Below, one piece after another: positions 53,542 to 62,727 of a stretch of 64,000 bases of DNA. The position numbers were made by a program, and so were the translations under genes. Origin of the DNA: Rhodopseudomonas julia (GTDB taxonomy: Bacteria > Pseudomonadota > Alphaproteobacteria > Rhizobiales > Afifellaceae). The notes under the pieces were generated by a model. It was not told the origin of the DNA and did no database searches. It was given only the letters and a program-made list of their open reading frames with translations. How positions within the stretch are numbered: position 1 is the first letter of the stretch; each line of letters opens with the position of its first letter. The stretch spans positions 1,674,001-1,738,000 of the forward strand of contig NZ_JAUSUK010000002.1 of NCBI RefSeq assembly GCF_030813515.1. Reading direction: 5' to 3'.

Positions 53542-55224
53542 TCACTCTGCGGCCGGCAGATAGGCCGGTGTCCGATCGTTCGTCTCACGCGCCTCATTCG
53601 CAAGCGCGGAAGCCGTGGTATCCAGCTCAAGCGCGGCTGCCGGCAGGCGCAGCAGGACTTTGAGCCTGTCGGGCCCGTCGCGGCCGAGCGCGATCGTGCC
53701 GTCGTGCTTCTCCACCAGCCACCGTGCGATTGCGAGGCCGAGGCCGCTGCCGGCGGAACCGGCCATCGCCGCTTCGCGACCCCGATAAAAACGGTCGAAG
53801 AGACGCGGCAGCTCTTCCTCGGCGATGGGTCCGCTGCGATTGACGACAACGAGCTCGGCCACACCCTCGCTGTAGCCGAGGCGGAGACGAACAATTTCGC
53901 CGTGCTCGGAATATTTCACGGCATTGTCGAGCAGGATCATCAGCACCTGCTTCAGCCGCGACCGGTCGCCGATCACGATCGGCGCGGCCGAGATCTCCGG
54001 CTCGATCCGAATTGCTCGCGGCCGTGCAAGGCTCGCCGCCTCACGCACGGCGTCTCCCAAGATTTCCGCCAGATCCACGGGATCGGCGGCGAGAGCCACC
54101 TCATCCGTTTCGGAACGGGCAAGCACCATCAAATCCTCGACCAGCCGCCCCATCGCCTCCGCCTCTTCGACGACGCGAATAAGCGCCTCTCGACAATCGG
54201 CAAGTTGCAGCGGTTTTGAGCGCAAGGTCACCTCCGCCTCACCACGCAGAACGGTCAGGGGCGCCCGCAATTCGTGGCTGACATCGGCGAGGAAGCGGAC
54301 CCGCGAGCGGTCGCGTTCGCGAAGTGCTGAATTCGCACCTTCAAGCTCTCGCGTGCGCGCCGCCACCTCCGCCTCGAGGCCCGCTTGCGCCTGGAGCAAC
54401 TGTGCCTGCTGCTCCTCGATGCGCGTCGCCATATCGTCGAAACGGCGGGCGAAGACGCCGATCTCGTCATCGCCGAGCGGCCCGAGCCGGAAAGAGAGCT
54501 CGCCGCGCCCGATCGCTTCCGCCCCGGCGCTCAGCCTCCTGATCGGGCGCGCCAGCGAGCGATGCAGCACATAGCCCGCAATCAGTGCGGCCGACAGAAG
54601 CACCGCCGAGACGAGCCCGATCCCCCAGCCGAGCCGGCCGAGAAGCTCGCGCGCCTCGCTGTCGGCCATCTCGATCTCGGCGATCTCATCCGCCATGGCC
54701 GCATCGATGAGTGCGGAGAATTCTTCGTCTGCGCGCCGATCGATCGTGCGGAAGAAAACACGGGCCGCGGCCTCGCCCTGCCCCACCTTCTGCATGGCGA
54801 GAAGCGCTTCGCCGCGGCGGTTCATGTCGTCATAGAGGCTTTTGAGGCGGCCGATCCGCACCGCCTCCTCCGCCTGGCCATGCGCGTCCCCGCGTGAACC
54901 GAGGAAGGCCGTCTCGTCGCGCGTCGTCTCCGACAGCGTCTCGAACGCGGCCCCGATGCCGGTTTGAAGGCGCACCACTTCGCCAGCCGCGGGCTTGCCC
55001 GTCATCAGCAACGCGGCGAGCGCCCTGGAATAATGATCGACGTCACGCGCCAGAGCGGTGACGGCCGCAAGCTGGCGATGGGCGAGCGCGCCGCGTGACA
55101 GGTGGAAGTGAAAAGCCTGGATCGCCAGAAAAGCGGCGACGATGAGGACAATGACGGCCGTCCCGACGATCAGCTGAAACGCCAGGATGCGCGTGCGGAT
55201 CGTCATCGGCGGAAATATCCGCAT
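53542..55224 (-). CDS. Sensor histidine kinase
   Basis: The 560-residue membrane kinase has a first helix (about residues 13-36), a periplasmic helical domain of about 150 residues and a second helix (LVSAVLLSAALIAGYVLH). A HAMP region, coiled coil, HisKA box (FLADVSHELRAPLTVLRGEAE) and HATPase_c with N-box LLDNAVKYS and G-box GSAGSGLGLAIARWLVEKH complete it. The ATG at 55224 has GAGGG five bases upstream; others at 55206 and 55248 are less supported. The sensor domain suggests a periplasmic signal. It is divergent from the PQQ-associated binding-protein gene at 55476. Confidence 0.92.
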   Translation of the reverse strand: MRIFPPMTIRTRILAFQLIVGTAVIVLIVAAFLAIQAFHFHLSRGALAHRQLAAVTALARDVDHYSRALAALLMTGKPAAGEVVRLQTGIGAAFETLSETTRDETAFLGSRGDAHGQAEEAVRIGRLKSLYDDMNRRGEALLAMQKVGQGEAAARVFFRTIDRRADEEFSALIDAAMADEIAEIEMADSEARELLGRLGWGIGLVSAVLLSAALIAGYVLHRSLARPIRRLSAGAEAIGRGELSFRLGPLGDDEIGVFARRFDDMATRIEEQQAQLLQAQAGLEAEVAARTRELEGANSALRERDRSRVRFLADVSHELRAPLTVLRGEAEVTLRSKPLQLADCREALIRVVEEAEAMGRLVEDLMVLARSETDEVALAADPVDLAEILGDAVREAASLARPRAIRIEPEISAAPIVIGDRSRLKQVLMILLDNAVKYSEHGEIVRLRLGYSEGVAELVVVNRSGPIAEEELPRLFDRFYRGREAAMAGSAGSGLGLAIARWLVEKHDGTIALGRDGPDRLKVLLRLPAAALELDTTASALANEARETNDRTPAYLPAAE

Positions 55225-55241
55225 GCCGGCCCTCTGTCGCG

Positions 55242-55259
55242 GCGGCACGAAGGTGCCGC
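55242..55259 (-). other. Perfect 7-bp hairpin upstream of the histidine kinase gene
   Basis: GCGGCAC (55242-55248) pairs with GTGCCGC (55253-55259) around a tetraloop, 17 bases before the kinase start codon and close to its GAGGG ribosome-binding site. It lies in the 251-bp divergent gap between the kinase and binding-protein genes. It may affect translation of the kinase. Confidence 0.35.
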
Positions 55260-55475
55260 TTCCTCCCTATCGCGCCTTTTTTCTTTGCCTTTTTTACGAA
55301 CTTTCATGACGCCGGACGAATGTTACCCGTTCAATTCTTCTCGGCAAGTGTGCAACCATATCTTTCTCAGTTTCGAAGCACGACGGCACGACAAACCGAA
55401 GTGGCGCCAGAGCTCTCTCCGCATTCTAACCTTGGCTTAATTGCTCTCTAACGCGAGATGACGTGAGGTAGAGAC

Positions 55476-56729
55476 ATGGCAAATGGGTGCTTCATCCGGA
55501 TCGACATTCTGCGCAATCTCCTCGCGACTCTTTCTCTCGTCGCGTTCACTCTGGCGTTTGGCGACATCACGCCCGTTGCGGCAGAGGATGCGGCGGGCGC
55601 TGAGAATGCCGACAGCGAAGTGACGATCGGCTATCTCCGCTCGCCCCTGCCGGACTGGCTCCCCATTTCTTTGAGCGAGCGTCCGCGTGAGGACGACGGC
55701 ATCGCCGGCGCGCGCCTTGCCATTACAGACAACAACACGACGGGCCGTTTCACCGGTCAGAAATACGAACTTGAAGATGCCGCTGTGAGCGACCAGCAGC
55801 AGGCACTGGACGCCCTCGGCGAGATGAATGCCGAGGGCGTCCGTTTTGTCGTCGCGGATCTTCCCGCCGACACGCTTCTTGCCATCACCGATGAGGCCGC
55901 GAAGACGGACACGCTCGTCTTCAATATCGGCGCCGCCGACGATCGGCTGCGCGAAGCCGATTGCCGAGGCAATCTCATTCACGTGACGCCGAGCCGGGCG
56001 ATGCTCGCCGATGCGCTCGTGCAATATCTCGTCACCAAGAAATGGACGCGTCTCTTCCTTCTCGTCGGCTCACACGCCGCCGACGAGGATTATGCGGCCG
56101 CTGTCGAACGGGCCGCGAAACGCTTCGGCGCCAAGATCGTGGAAAAACGCGTCTTCACCGACACCGGCGGCGCCCGCACCACCGATTCCGGACTCGTTCA
56201 GGTCGATGCCCAGATGGCCGTCTTCACCCAATCGGCACCCGATCACGACGTGGTCGTCGTCGCCGACGAGAGCGAGATTTTTGGGCCCTATGTCCCCTAC
56301 CACACCTGGGATCCGCGGCCGGTCGCCGGCACCTCCGGGTTGAAACCCACGAGTTGGTCGGCAGCCCACGACCAATGGGCCGGGATCCAGATTCAAAACC
56401 GCTTCGTCGCCGCCTATGACCGGCAAATGACGGCAAAGGATATGGACGCCTGGACGGCCGTCAGGATGATCGGCGAGGCGGCGACGCGCAGTTCCAGTAC
56501 CGATGCCGCGACCATGGCCAATTTCATCAAGGGACCGAGCTTTGAAGTGGCGGCCTTCAAAGGGCAGAAGCTGACACTTCGCGACTGGAACTGGCAGCTC
56601 CGGCAGCCGATCCTGCTCGCCGATGGCCGCATGGTCGTCTCCGTCTCGCCTCAGGAAGGCTTTCTGCATCAGACCTCTACACTCGATACGCTCGGCTACG
56701 ACCGACCCGAGAGCGGGTGCCGGCTATGA
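55476..56729 (+). CDS. PQQ-associated ABC transporter periplasmic binding protein (PedA/LutA-like)
   Basis: The 417-residue protein has a long signal peptide (about residues 1-36, ending PVAAED). A branched-chain-amino-acid-binding-like fold follows with EVTIGYLRSPLPDWLP, EMNAEGVRFVVADLPAD and VRMIGEAATRSSS. It corresponds to the periplasmic component family of PQQ-dependent alcohol dehydrogenase ABC systems. In P. putida and Methylobacterium the homologues are part of lanthanide-linked transport. The stop overlaps the next gene's start (ATGA), so translation is coupled. Confidence 0.87.
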   Translation: MANGCFIRIDILRNLLATLSLVAFTLAFGDITPVAAEDAAGAENADSEVTIGYLRSPLPDWLPISLSERPREDDGIAGARLAITDNNTTGRFTGQKYELEDAAVSDQQQALDALGEMNAEGVRFVVADLPADTLLAITDEAAKTDTLVFNIGAADDRLREADCRGNLIHVTPSRAMLADALVQYLVTKKWTRLFLLVGSHAADEDYAAAVERAAKRFGAKIVEKRVFTDTGGARTTDSGLVQVDAQMAVFTQSAPDHDVVVVADESEIFGPYVPYHTWDPRPVAGTSGLKPTSWSAAHDQWAGIQIQNRFVAAYDRQMTAKDMDAWTAVRMIGEAATRSSSTDAATMANFIKGPSFEVAAFKGQKLTLRDWNWQLRQPILLADGRMVVSVSPQEGFLHQTSTLDTLGYDRPESGCRL

Positions 56730-57733
56730 TGCACGACCGTCACGGAAGAGGCCGCAGGGCGCTTCGCAGCATTGTCGGGCTCACGCTCGCGGGGATGATG
56801 CTGTCGCTGCCGGCGCCCGCTTTCGCCTATAAAATCTTCGTTTCCAACGAAGGCGACAACACCATGACGGTGCTCGACAGTGCCTCCATGGAGGTGATCG
56901 AGACCGTCCCCGTCGGCCAGCGCCCGCGCGGCATCACCATCACCAACGACGGCAAATACGTGCTTCTGTGCGCGAGCGACGACGACACCGTGCAAATGAT
57001 CGATGCCGAAACCTACAAGGTCGTCGCCACGCTTCCCTCCGGCCCTGATCCCGAGCTCTTCGTCCTCGATCCGGACGGACGCCTTCTCTACATCGCCAAC
57101 GAGGACGACAACCTCGTCACGGTCGTGAACGTCGAAGAGCGTTCGCTCGTCAGCGAAATCCCGGTCGGCGTGGAGCCCGAAGGCATGGGCGTGTCGCCGG
57201 ATGGGTCGGTGATCGTGAACACGTCGGAAACGACGAGCATGGCCCATTTCATCGACGCCGAAACGCACGAGATCACCGACAACGTGCTCGTCGATTCCCG
57301 CCCGCGCTTCGCGGAGTTCAAGCACGACGGTTCGGAGGTCTGGGTCTCCGCCGAGATCGGCGGAACGGTCAGCGTCATCGATACGGCCGCCCACGAGGTG
57401 ACCCACAAGATCACCTTCGACATTCCAGGCCTGCGGCCCGAAGCAATCCAGCCGGTCGGGGTGCGCATCACCGGCGACGACAAAACCGCCTTCGTTGCGC
57501 TTGGCCCGGCGAACCGCGTCGCCATCGTCAATGCCGAAACCTATGAGGTGGAGGAGTACCTACTCGTAGGGCAGCGGGTCTGGCAGCTCGCCTTCTCGCC
57601 CGACGAGAGCCTCCTTTTCTCGACCAACGGCATCTCCAACGACATTTCCGTCATCGATGTCGCCGATCGCGAAGTGATCAAGAGCATTCAGGTCGGGCGA
57701 TTGCCCTGGGGGGTGGTGACGACGTCGGAATAG
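56726..57733 (+). CDS. PQQ-dependent catabolism-associated YVTN beta-propeller protein
   Basis: The 335-residue protein has a signal peptide (to about APAFAYK). Several YVTN-like blades of about 40 residues follow, such as VSNEGDNTMTVLDSASMEVIETVPVGQRPRGI, IANEDDNLVTVVNVEER and ISNDISVIDVADREVIKSIQVGRLPWGV. It fits the beta-propeller family seen beside PQQ-dependent ABC systems. The ATG at 56726 overlaps the stop of the binding-protein gene. A periplasmic scaffold or ligand-sequestering role is possible. It lacks catalytic motifs. Confidence 0.88.
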   Translation: MMHDRHGRGRRALRSIVGLTLAGMMLSLPAPAFAYKIFVSNEGDNTMTVLDSASMEVIETVPVGQRPRGITITNDGKYVLLCASDDDTVQMIDAETYKVVATLPSGPDPELFVLDPDGRLLYIANEDDNLVTVVNVEERSLVSEIPVGVEPEGMGVSPDGSVIVNTSETTSMAHFIDAETHEITDNVLVDSRPRFAEFKHDGSEVWVSAEIGGTVSVIDTAAHEVTHKITFDIPGLRPEAIQPVGVRITGDDKTAFVALGPANRVAIVNAETYEVEEYLLVGQRVWQLAFSPDESLLFSTNGISNDISVIDVADREVIKSIQVGRLPWGVVTTSE

Positions 57734-57833
57734 GCGGTGACCGGCAGCTCGGGCCGAGACACCGCAAAGCGAGGGAACGGAACGACACGGTCGAAAAGCG
57801 CCAGGGCGAAGAACGACAGGGGGAGGAAGAACT

Positions 57834-58262
57834 ATGCAGATGAAGAGGAGCGCAGAACTTGCCATTCTGGCGGCCGCCGCGGCTTTCGCGCCGGCGCTCG
57901 CACATGCTCAGTCCGGGCTCTTGACCCGACCGATCGATGTCGGGCCGATCACACTGTCTTCGGGCAAGCCATTGCTCGAGGCACCAATCGAGCTTGAATC
58001 CGGCAAGCAATACAAACTGACGATCGAGGCCGATGGCACGGCCGAACTCGCCGTGCACGGCGCCGATTTCTTCCGCAATGTGTGGGTAAACGAGATCGTC
58101 ATCAACGACATCGAGATACGCCCGCTCGGCGTCGATTCCATCGAGTTCGACGCCGCAGGTGAAGTTGAGATGACCTTCGTGCCGATCCGGCCTGGAAGGT
58201 TTGAATTGCGCATTCCGAACACCACCGGCGAGACGCAGGGCGCCCAGATTCTGGTCAAATGA
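57834..58262 (+). CDS. Secreted conserved protein of the PQQ cluster (unknown function)
   Basis: The 142-residue protein has a signal peptide (ending HAQSG) and a beta-rich mature domain. Alternating polar and hydrophobic strands are visible (YKLTIEADGTAELAVHG and MTFVPIRPGRFELRIPN). No metal-binding cysteine is present. GGGGGAGGAAG precedes the ATG at 57834. It lies 100 bp after the beta-propeller gene and continues into the next gene. A periplasmic binding or structural role is likely. I do not recognise a family. Confidence 0.75.
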   Translation: MQMKRSAELAILAAAAAFAPALAHAQSGLLTRPIDVGPITLSSGKPLLEAPIELESGKQYKLTIEADGTAELAVHGADFFRNVWVNEIVINDIEIRPLGVDSIEFDAAGEVEMTFVPIRPGRFELRIPNTTGETQGAQILVK

Positions 58263-58336
58263 GGGGTGGGGGCGGGGGCCGGCAGCATTGCTCTGACGGG
58301 CTTGCGGCCGGCCCCATCGGCGCGCATTCTGGTTGC

Positions 58337-58963
58337 ATGGTCGTCTCGGGATGCCGCTTCCTGATCGTTGTCGCCGCCGTGCTCACTCTGACGGGCGCAT
58401 CGGCCATAGCCCAGCCACGCAAAGATCCCGACTGGCCCTGCATTCAGCCGGAAGTGCCGACGCTCTCGGTCGTGCAGGTATGGACCGGCCCTTCGGTCGA
58501 TGAGGCGGTGACGGCCTGGCGCGACGACGAGGCGATCGCAGTACTCGCCCGCAGGCTCGCCGCACGCCGCATGCCGATCGAGGACGCGAAAGCTGCAATC
58601 CGGGACTTTTCCGCCGGCCTCGATAAATCCGAGAAGGAGGCGCGGCTGACCCGGCTCTTCGCCGGCATTTTCGCAACGCTGAACGCAGAGCGCAGCGAGG
58701 TGATGAGCGGCATCAAGCATTATGCGCGCCGGCAGAAGGCGATGGCTGAGGAGATCCGCACGCAGCAATCGACCCTGAGCGACCTTCGCCAAAAATCGCC
58801 CGATTCCGAAAAAGCCCAGGAGCTGAAAACCGGCCTTCTCGTGCAGGTCCGCATTTTCAACGACCGGCGCCATTCGCTCAAATATGTCTGCGAAGTGCCC
58901 TCGCTGATCGAGCAACGCCTTTTCGCACTCGCAAGGGAGATACAGGCCGAGCTTTCGGATTGA
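58337..58963 (+). CDS. Secreted helical protein with conserved DWPC motif (unknown function)
   Basis: The 208-residue protein has a signal peptide (MVVSGCRFLIVVAAVLTLTG, ending near AIAQP). The mature protein starts with PDWPCIQPEVPTLSVVQVWTGP, then charged, mostly helical segments that may coil. A second cysteine lies in YVCEVPSL. The start at 58337 gives a normal signal peptide. An in-frame ATG at 58259 overlaps the previous stop and could be the coupled start, but would add a Gly/Arg-rich stretch. Its place suggests a PQQ-cluster function. Confidence 0.65.
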   Translation: MVVSGCRFLIVVAAVLTLTGASAIAQPRKDPDWPCIQPEVPTLSVVQVWTGPSVDEAVTAWRDDEAIAVLARRLAARRMPIEDAKAAIRDFSAGLDKSEKEARLTRLFAGIFATLNAERSEVMSGIKHYARRQKAMAEEIRTQQSTLSDLRQKSPDSEKAQELKTGLLVQVRIFNDRRHSLKYVCEVPSLIEQRLFALAREIQAELSD

Positions 58964-59064
58964 GCGGCCACACGCTTGCCTCGCCTGCGACCTCGCCGAA
59001 ACCCGAAGATCCCTCCCCGAACGAAAACCTCTTGGGCTGAACGCAGCGGTCGAAGCGTGTCAGA

Positions 59065-59928
59065 TCAATGGGTGATCGGCTTTTCGTGGGCGTCGAGGAT
59101 GGGCACGCCATAATCGAGCAGGATTGCATCGATCGCGTTCTGGTTCTCTCGGATCAGCCGATTGAGCGTGCGCTTGAACTCCTGATCGGTCGGGCGCACG
59201 CCCATGGTGATGCGGTAGACCATGCGCGAACCGCCCTCCTCGCTCAAAAGCGCAGTGACGGTGAGAGGCGGATCAGCCTGGCTTGCGAACCAGCCGGCGA
59301 GCGGCCCCCACAGCGCAGCCACGTCGATCTCGCCGGCCTTCAGATCGGCGATCATCGCCTCGGCGCTGGTCCCCCGACGCGTATCGACCATCAGCTGATA
59401 GGGCTTCGCTTTCTTGAGAAGCCCGTGCATGGCCATATTGGTCGCGGGCGGTGTGCGCGCGACGACGCCGATGCGCTTGTCCTTGAGGCGCGGATCGGCG
59501 AGCGTCGTCACTTCCCCAAGGCCGGAATCCGGCATCGTCACCAGCGCATAGGCGGTCTGGTAATAGGCGTTGGTGTTCTGCACCAGTTCGTCGCCCTGCG
59601 CATAGCTCATGATGACATCGCATTCATGAGCGCCGAGCGTATGCCGCACGAAGCCCATCACTTCGGGAAAGTAGGTATAGGCGACCGTCTTCCCGAGTTT
59701 TTCTGCAAAGAGCTCGGCCAGCTTCTGCTCATAGCCTTCCTCCTTTTGATTGGAGAAGGGCATGTTGCTGGGATCGGCGCAGACGCGAAAGACGTTCGGA
59801 TCGACGAGTTCGATCGCTTCGCCGAGCCCCGTCGTCTGGGCCAGGCCCTGCCCCTGTGTTGCAGAAAGCCCAAGGATTGCGGCCGACATCGCGATCGCCA
59901 GGCGGATGTGCGTGGGAGCCGGTATCAT
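59065..59928 (-). CDS. xoxJ: XoxJ/MxaJ-like quinoprotein-associated periplasmic binding protein
   Basis: The 287-residue protein has a signal peptide (about residues 1-30) and an extracellular solute-binding family 3 fold: FRVCADPSNMPFSNQKEEGYEQKLAELFAEKLG, then MSYAQGDELVQNTNAYYQTAYALV. It matches the MxaJ/XoxJ group, thought to help activate methanol dehydrogenase. The ATG at 59928 overlaps the xoxG stop (ATGA). The gene order xoxF-xoxG-xoxJ is the usual one. Reading through a longer upstream frame would be wrong. Confidence 0.93.
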   Translation of the reverse strand: MIPAPTHIRLAIAMSAAILGLSATQGQGLAQTTGLGEAIELVDPNVFRVCADPSNMPFSNQKEEGYEQKLAELFAEKLGKTVAYTYFPEVMGFVRHTLGAHECDVIMSYAQGDELVQNTNAYYQTAYALVTMPDSGLGEVTTLADPRLKDKRIGVVARTPPATNMAMHGLLKKAKPYQLMVDTRRGTSAEAMIADLKAGEIDVAALWGPLAGWFASQADPPLTVTALLSEEGGSRMVYRITMGVRPTDQEFKRTLNRLIRENQNAIDAILLDYGVPILDAHEKPITH

Positions 59929-60446
59929 GTGCCGAGACAATCGTTTTCCGCCTTCATGAAGGACTCCGGCTTCTTTTCCTTCTTGGGCGGACGGCCGCGT
60001 GGCAGATCTCCTTGCGCTCGCGCCCTCAGATAGACGTAGATGTCGTCGATGTAGCACATCACGTTCGGGTTGGTGCCGAAGGACGGCATGACGTTCTTCT
60101 GCGAGCTGGAGACATTCTCGCGTCCACCGGCGACGACCGCCAGGAAATGCGCGTAATCGAGACGTTCGAGCGAATGGGCGAGTGCCGGCGCATAGCTCGA
60201 CCCAAGACCGTCGGGGCCATGGCAGACATGGCAGGCGGCATGATAGCGGCGATAACCGGAGAACGTATACCAGTCGACTTCCCCGTTCTCGAACTTGAAA
60301 GTGGGCGTCCCGTCGGCGTCGAAGTATTTTCCGTCTCGGTCCTCCGCGATGGCGGGATCCCCCGGAGTATCCTGTGCAACAGCGGCAGAAGCCAGAAATC
60401 CACAGACAAGAGCAAAGACAAGCGCGACCATGCTGCGAGCGAGCAT
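59925..60446 (-). CDS. xoxG: XoxG-type c-type cytochrome
   Basis: XoxG is the periplasmic electron acceptor of XoxF. The 173-residue protein has a signal peptide (ending VAQDTP), the haem site C72-H-V-C75-H76 and a likely axial M120 (VMPSFG). Extra cysteines C131 and C170 match the four-cysteine methanol-metabolism cytochrome family, where they can form a disulphide. The gene lies 77 bp downstream of xoxF and overlaps xoxJ. Confidence 0.93.
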   Translation of the reverse strand: MLARSMVALVFALVCGFLASAAVAQDTPGDPAIAEDRDGKYFDADGTPTFKFENGEVDWYTFSGYRRYHAACHVCHGPDGLGSSYAPALAHSLERLDYAHFLAVVAGGRENVSSSQKNVMPSFGTNPNVMCYIDDIYVYLRARAQGDLPRGRPPKKEKKPESFMKAENDCLGT

Positions 60447-60478
60447 CGTAACTCCTGACAGGTTGATGAGGCATCTGT

Positions 60479-60509
60479 GGAGAGCCCGGCAAAAGGCCGG
60501 GCCCTCTCT
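60479..60509 (-). other. Imperfect hairpin between xoxF and xoxG
   Basis: GAGAGCCCGGC and GCCGGGCCCTCTC form a stem of about eleven pairs with a small bulge and an AAAA-centred loop. It lies in the 77-bp gap downstream of the xoxF stop. No T-run follows on the minus strand. It could be a processing or partial termination site that raises xoxF over xoxG expression. Confidence 0.4.
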
Positions 60510-60523
60510 TCAGCTCGCCAGTC

Positions 60524-62422
60524 TCAATCGGGAAGCGCGAAGACCGTCAGCACGCCACCGAGATTGGTGAAGTTGGCAAGGCCCGAATAGCCGCCGACCG
60601 CGCCAAGGCCGGCCGTACCGACCTGAGCCTCCGTATCCCCCTGCTCACGCCCCTGATCGACAGCCTCGTGCCAACCTGCAGCCGTTTCGGGCGACAGGAG
60701 ACCCGCCGCAAGCCCGATGCCGGCCCAGCCCCCGACACCCGAAAGGACGGCGATATACTGCTTGCCGTCATGCTCGTAGGTGTTGACGTTGCCGATGATT
60801 CCGGAAGGCGTCTTGAACCTGTAGAGCTCCTTACCGGTCTCGATATCGACCGCCTTGAGATACCCTTCGAGCGTGCCGTAGAAGACGACGTCGCCGGCCG
60901 TGGCGAGTGCACCGCCCCAGGCTGAGAACTGTTCGGGGATCGACCAGACGATCTCGCCCTTCCTGGCATCCCAGGCGATGAAATTGCCCATGCCGCCATG
61001 GCTGTCCGGTGCCGGATACATCGACACGGTCGCACCCACATAGGGCTGGCCGGCGGTGTAGCTGACGCGGAACGGCTCGTAATCCATGCACACATGGTTC
61101 GTCGGGACATAGAACATCTGGGTCTTCGGCGAATAAGCGGCCGGCTGCTGGTCCTTGGTGCCGAGCGCCGCTGGGCAGATGCCCTCGACGTTGGTGTCCT
61201 CACCCTGCGCATCGGTGGAATAGTCGCTCACCACCGTGGGCCGACCATACGTCTCGCTGTCCTTGTCCATGTCGACGCCGCTCGTCCAATTGACTGCGGG
61301 GTCGTATTTCTTGGCAAGCAGGAGTTCGCCCGTCTCGCGATTCATGGTGTAGGCAATCCCGTTGCGGTCGAAATGCACGAGCGCTTTCACCATCTCGCCG
61401 TCGATTTCGAGATCGACCAGGATCATCTCGTTGACGCCGTCATAATCCCACTCGTCGTGCGGCGTCATTTGATAGAGCCACTTCGCCATGCCCGTATCGG
61501 CATCGCGCGCAAAGATCGTCATCGAGTATTTGTTGTCGCCCGGCCGCTGGTTCGGGTTCCACGTCGATGGATTGCCCGTTCCGTAATAAATGAGGTTCAG
61601 ATCCGGGTCATAGGCGTACCAGCCCCAGGTGGTGCCGCCACCGGTCTTCCACTGGTCGCCTTCCCAGCTTTGAAGGCTGGAATCCTTGCCGATCGGCTTA
61701 CCGAGCGCCATCGTCTTTTCCGGGTCGACGAGCATGTCTTCGTCCGGACCAGTGGAGAACGCCTTCCAGGCGACCGAGCCGTCGGCAAGACTGTAGACGG
61801 TGACCCGGCCACGCACGCCGAATTCGGCACCGGAGACGCCGATCAGCACCTTGTCCTTGTAGACCAGGGGCGCCGAGGTCGCACTTTCCGCCTTGCCGGG
61901 GTCGCCGTTTTTGACCTTCCAGACCTCTTCGCCGGTTTCGGCGTTGAGGGCCACGACCGTCGTATCCGCCTGACTGAGGATCAACATCGCCGGATGGCCC
62001 TCGCCTTCCGGCGCATAGGCTGGGCCGCGATTGACCGTGTCGCAGCACATGATCGGGATCACGCTCGAATCCTGAACCGGCTCATATTTCCATTTGATGG
62101 CGCCGTCGTTGTTGAGGTCGAGCGCATAGACGATGTTCGGAAACGGCGTATGCACGTACATCATGTCATTGATGACGAGTGGTCCGCCTTCATGACCACG
62201 CAGGACGCCGGTTGAAAACGTCCATGCGACCTGCAGATCGCCGACATTGTCCTTGTTGATTTGATCGAGCTCGGAGAAGCGGTGATTGGCATAATTGCCG
62301 GTGGGCATGACCCACTCTTTCGCGTTCTTCTCCATTTCAATGAGTTTTTCATTAGAGAATGCTGGCCCCATCAATATGACGAGCCCAAGCCCGGCGCAAA
62401 GCGCCGTCACGATGCGACCCAT
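60524..62422 (-). CDS. xoxF: Lanthanide-type PQQ methanol dehydrogenase XoxF
   Basis: XoxF oxidises methanol (and often other alcohols or formaldehyde) in the periplasm with PQQ and a lanthanide ion. The 632-residue precursor has a signal peptide (ending MGPAFSNE). Key sites are the vicinal disulphide C126-C127, metal ligands E200 (SGAEFG) and N284 (GTGNPSTWN), catalytic D326 and the extra D328 ([11 protein letters not shown]) that marks lanthanide enzymes. Tryptophan-docking blade repeats run through the protein. GGGAGGG precedes the ATG at 62422; a longer ATG at 62443 would add seven residues. It heads the xoxFGJ operon. Confidence 0.96.
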   Translation of the reverse strand: MGRIVTALCAGLGLVILMGPAFSNEKLIEMEKNAKEWVMPTGNYANHRFSELDQINKDNVGDLQVAWTFSTGVLRGHEGGPLVINDMMYVHTPFPNIVYALDLNNDGAIKWKYEPVQDSSVIPIMCCDTVNRGPAYAPEGEGHPAMLILSQADTTVVALNAETGEEVWKVKNGDPGKAESATSAPLVYKDKVLIGVSGAEFGVRGRVTVYSLADGSVAWKAFSTGPDEDMLVDPEKTMALGKPIGKDSSLQSWEGDQWKTGGGTTWGWYAYDPDLNLIYYGTGNPSTWNPNQRPGDNKYSMTIFARDADTGMAKWLYQMTPHDEWDYDGVNEMILVDLEIDGEMVKALVHFDRNGIAYTMNRETGELLLAKKYDPAVNWTSGVDMDKDSETYGRPTVVSDYSTDAQGEDTNVEGICPAALGTKDQQPAAYSPKTQMFYVPTNHVCMDYEPFRVSYTAGQPYVGATVSMYPAPDSHGGMGNFIAWDARKGEIVWSIPEQFSAWGGALATAGDVVFYGTLEGYLKAVDIETGKELYRFKTPSGIIGNVNTYEHDGKQYIAVLSGVGGWAGIGLAAGLLSPETAAGWHEAVDQGREQGDTEAQVGTAGLGAVGGYSGLANFTNLGGVLTVFALPD

Positions 62423-62727
62423 TTGACCCTCCCATTGCGACATTAGCGTCGTCTATGGTTTCGTTACGTACAGCCGCGGCCGAACGCACGAACGCTTATT
62501 GAAAAGGGTTTTCGACAATACGAAACGACATCGAGCTACGCTTTCATTTGCGCACTCGAACTGACCTTCGACAGCATCCAATTCCCAGGTTGGATTCTTT
62601 TTAAGTCGAAAACCTAATGAGTACTGTACGGGCATTCTGCATTCTCGGCAAGGATACTGATGACTCCTTGTCGCACCCAGATGCCTTGAAGACCCGAAAA
62701 GCCCGCCAAAGCCGATACTTCGGGCGC
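62423..62727. other. 305-bp non-coding stretch upstream of xoxF
   Basis: No gene is supported. It should contain the xoxF promoter. A 13-bp palindrome GAAAA-GGG-TTTTC at 62501-62513, about 80 bases before the xoxF start, is a candidate regulator site. A weak inverted repeat CCCGAA...TTCGGG spanning 62695-62726 could end the upstream 62728 gene. I see no clear -35/-10 pair. Confidence 0.4.

Noticed and set aside
59929-60492. N-terminal extension of 188 codons in frame with XoxJ
   Set aside because: It lies over xoxG in another frame. The signal peptide and ATGA overlap define the start at 59928.
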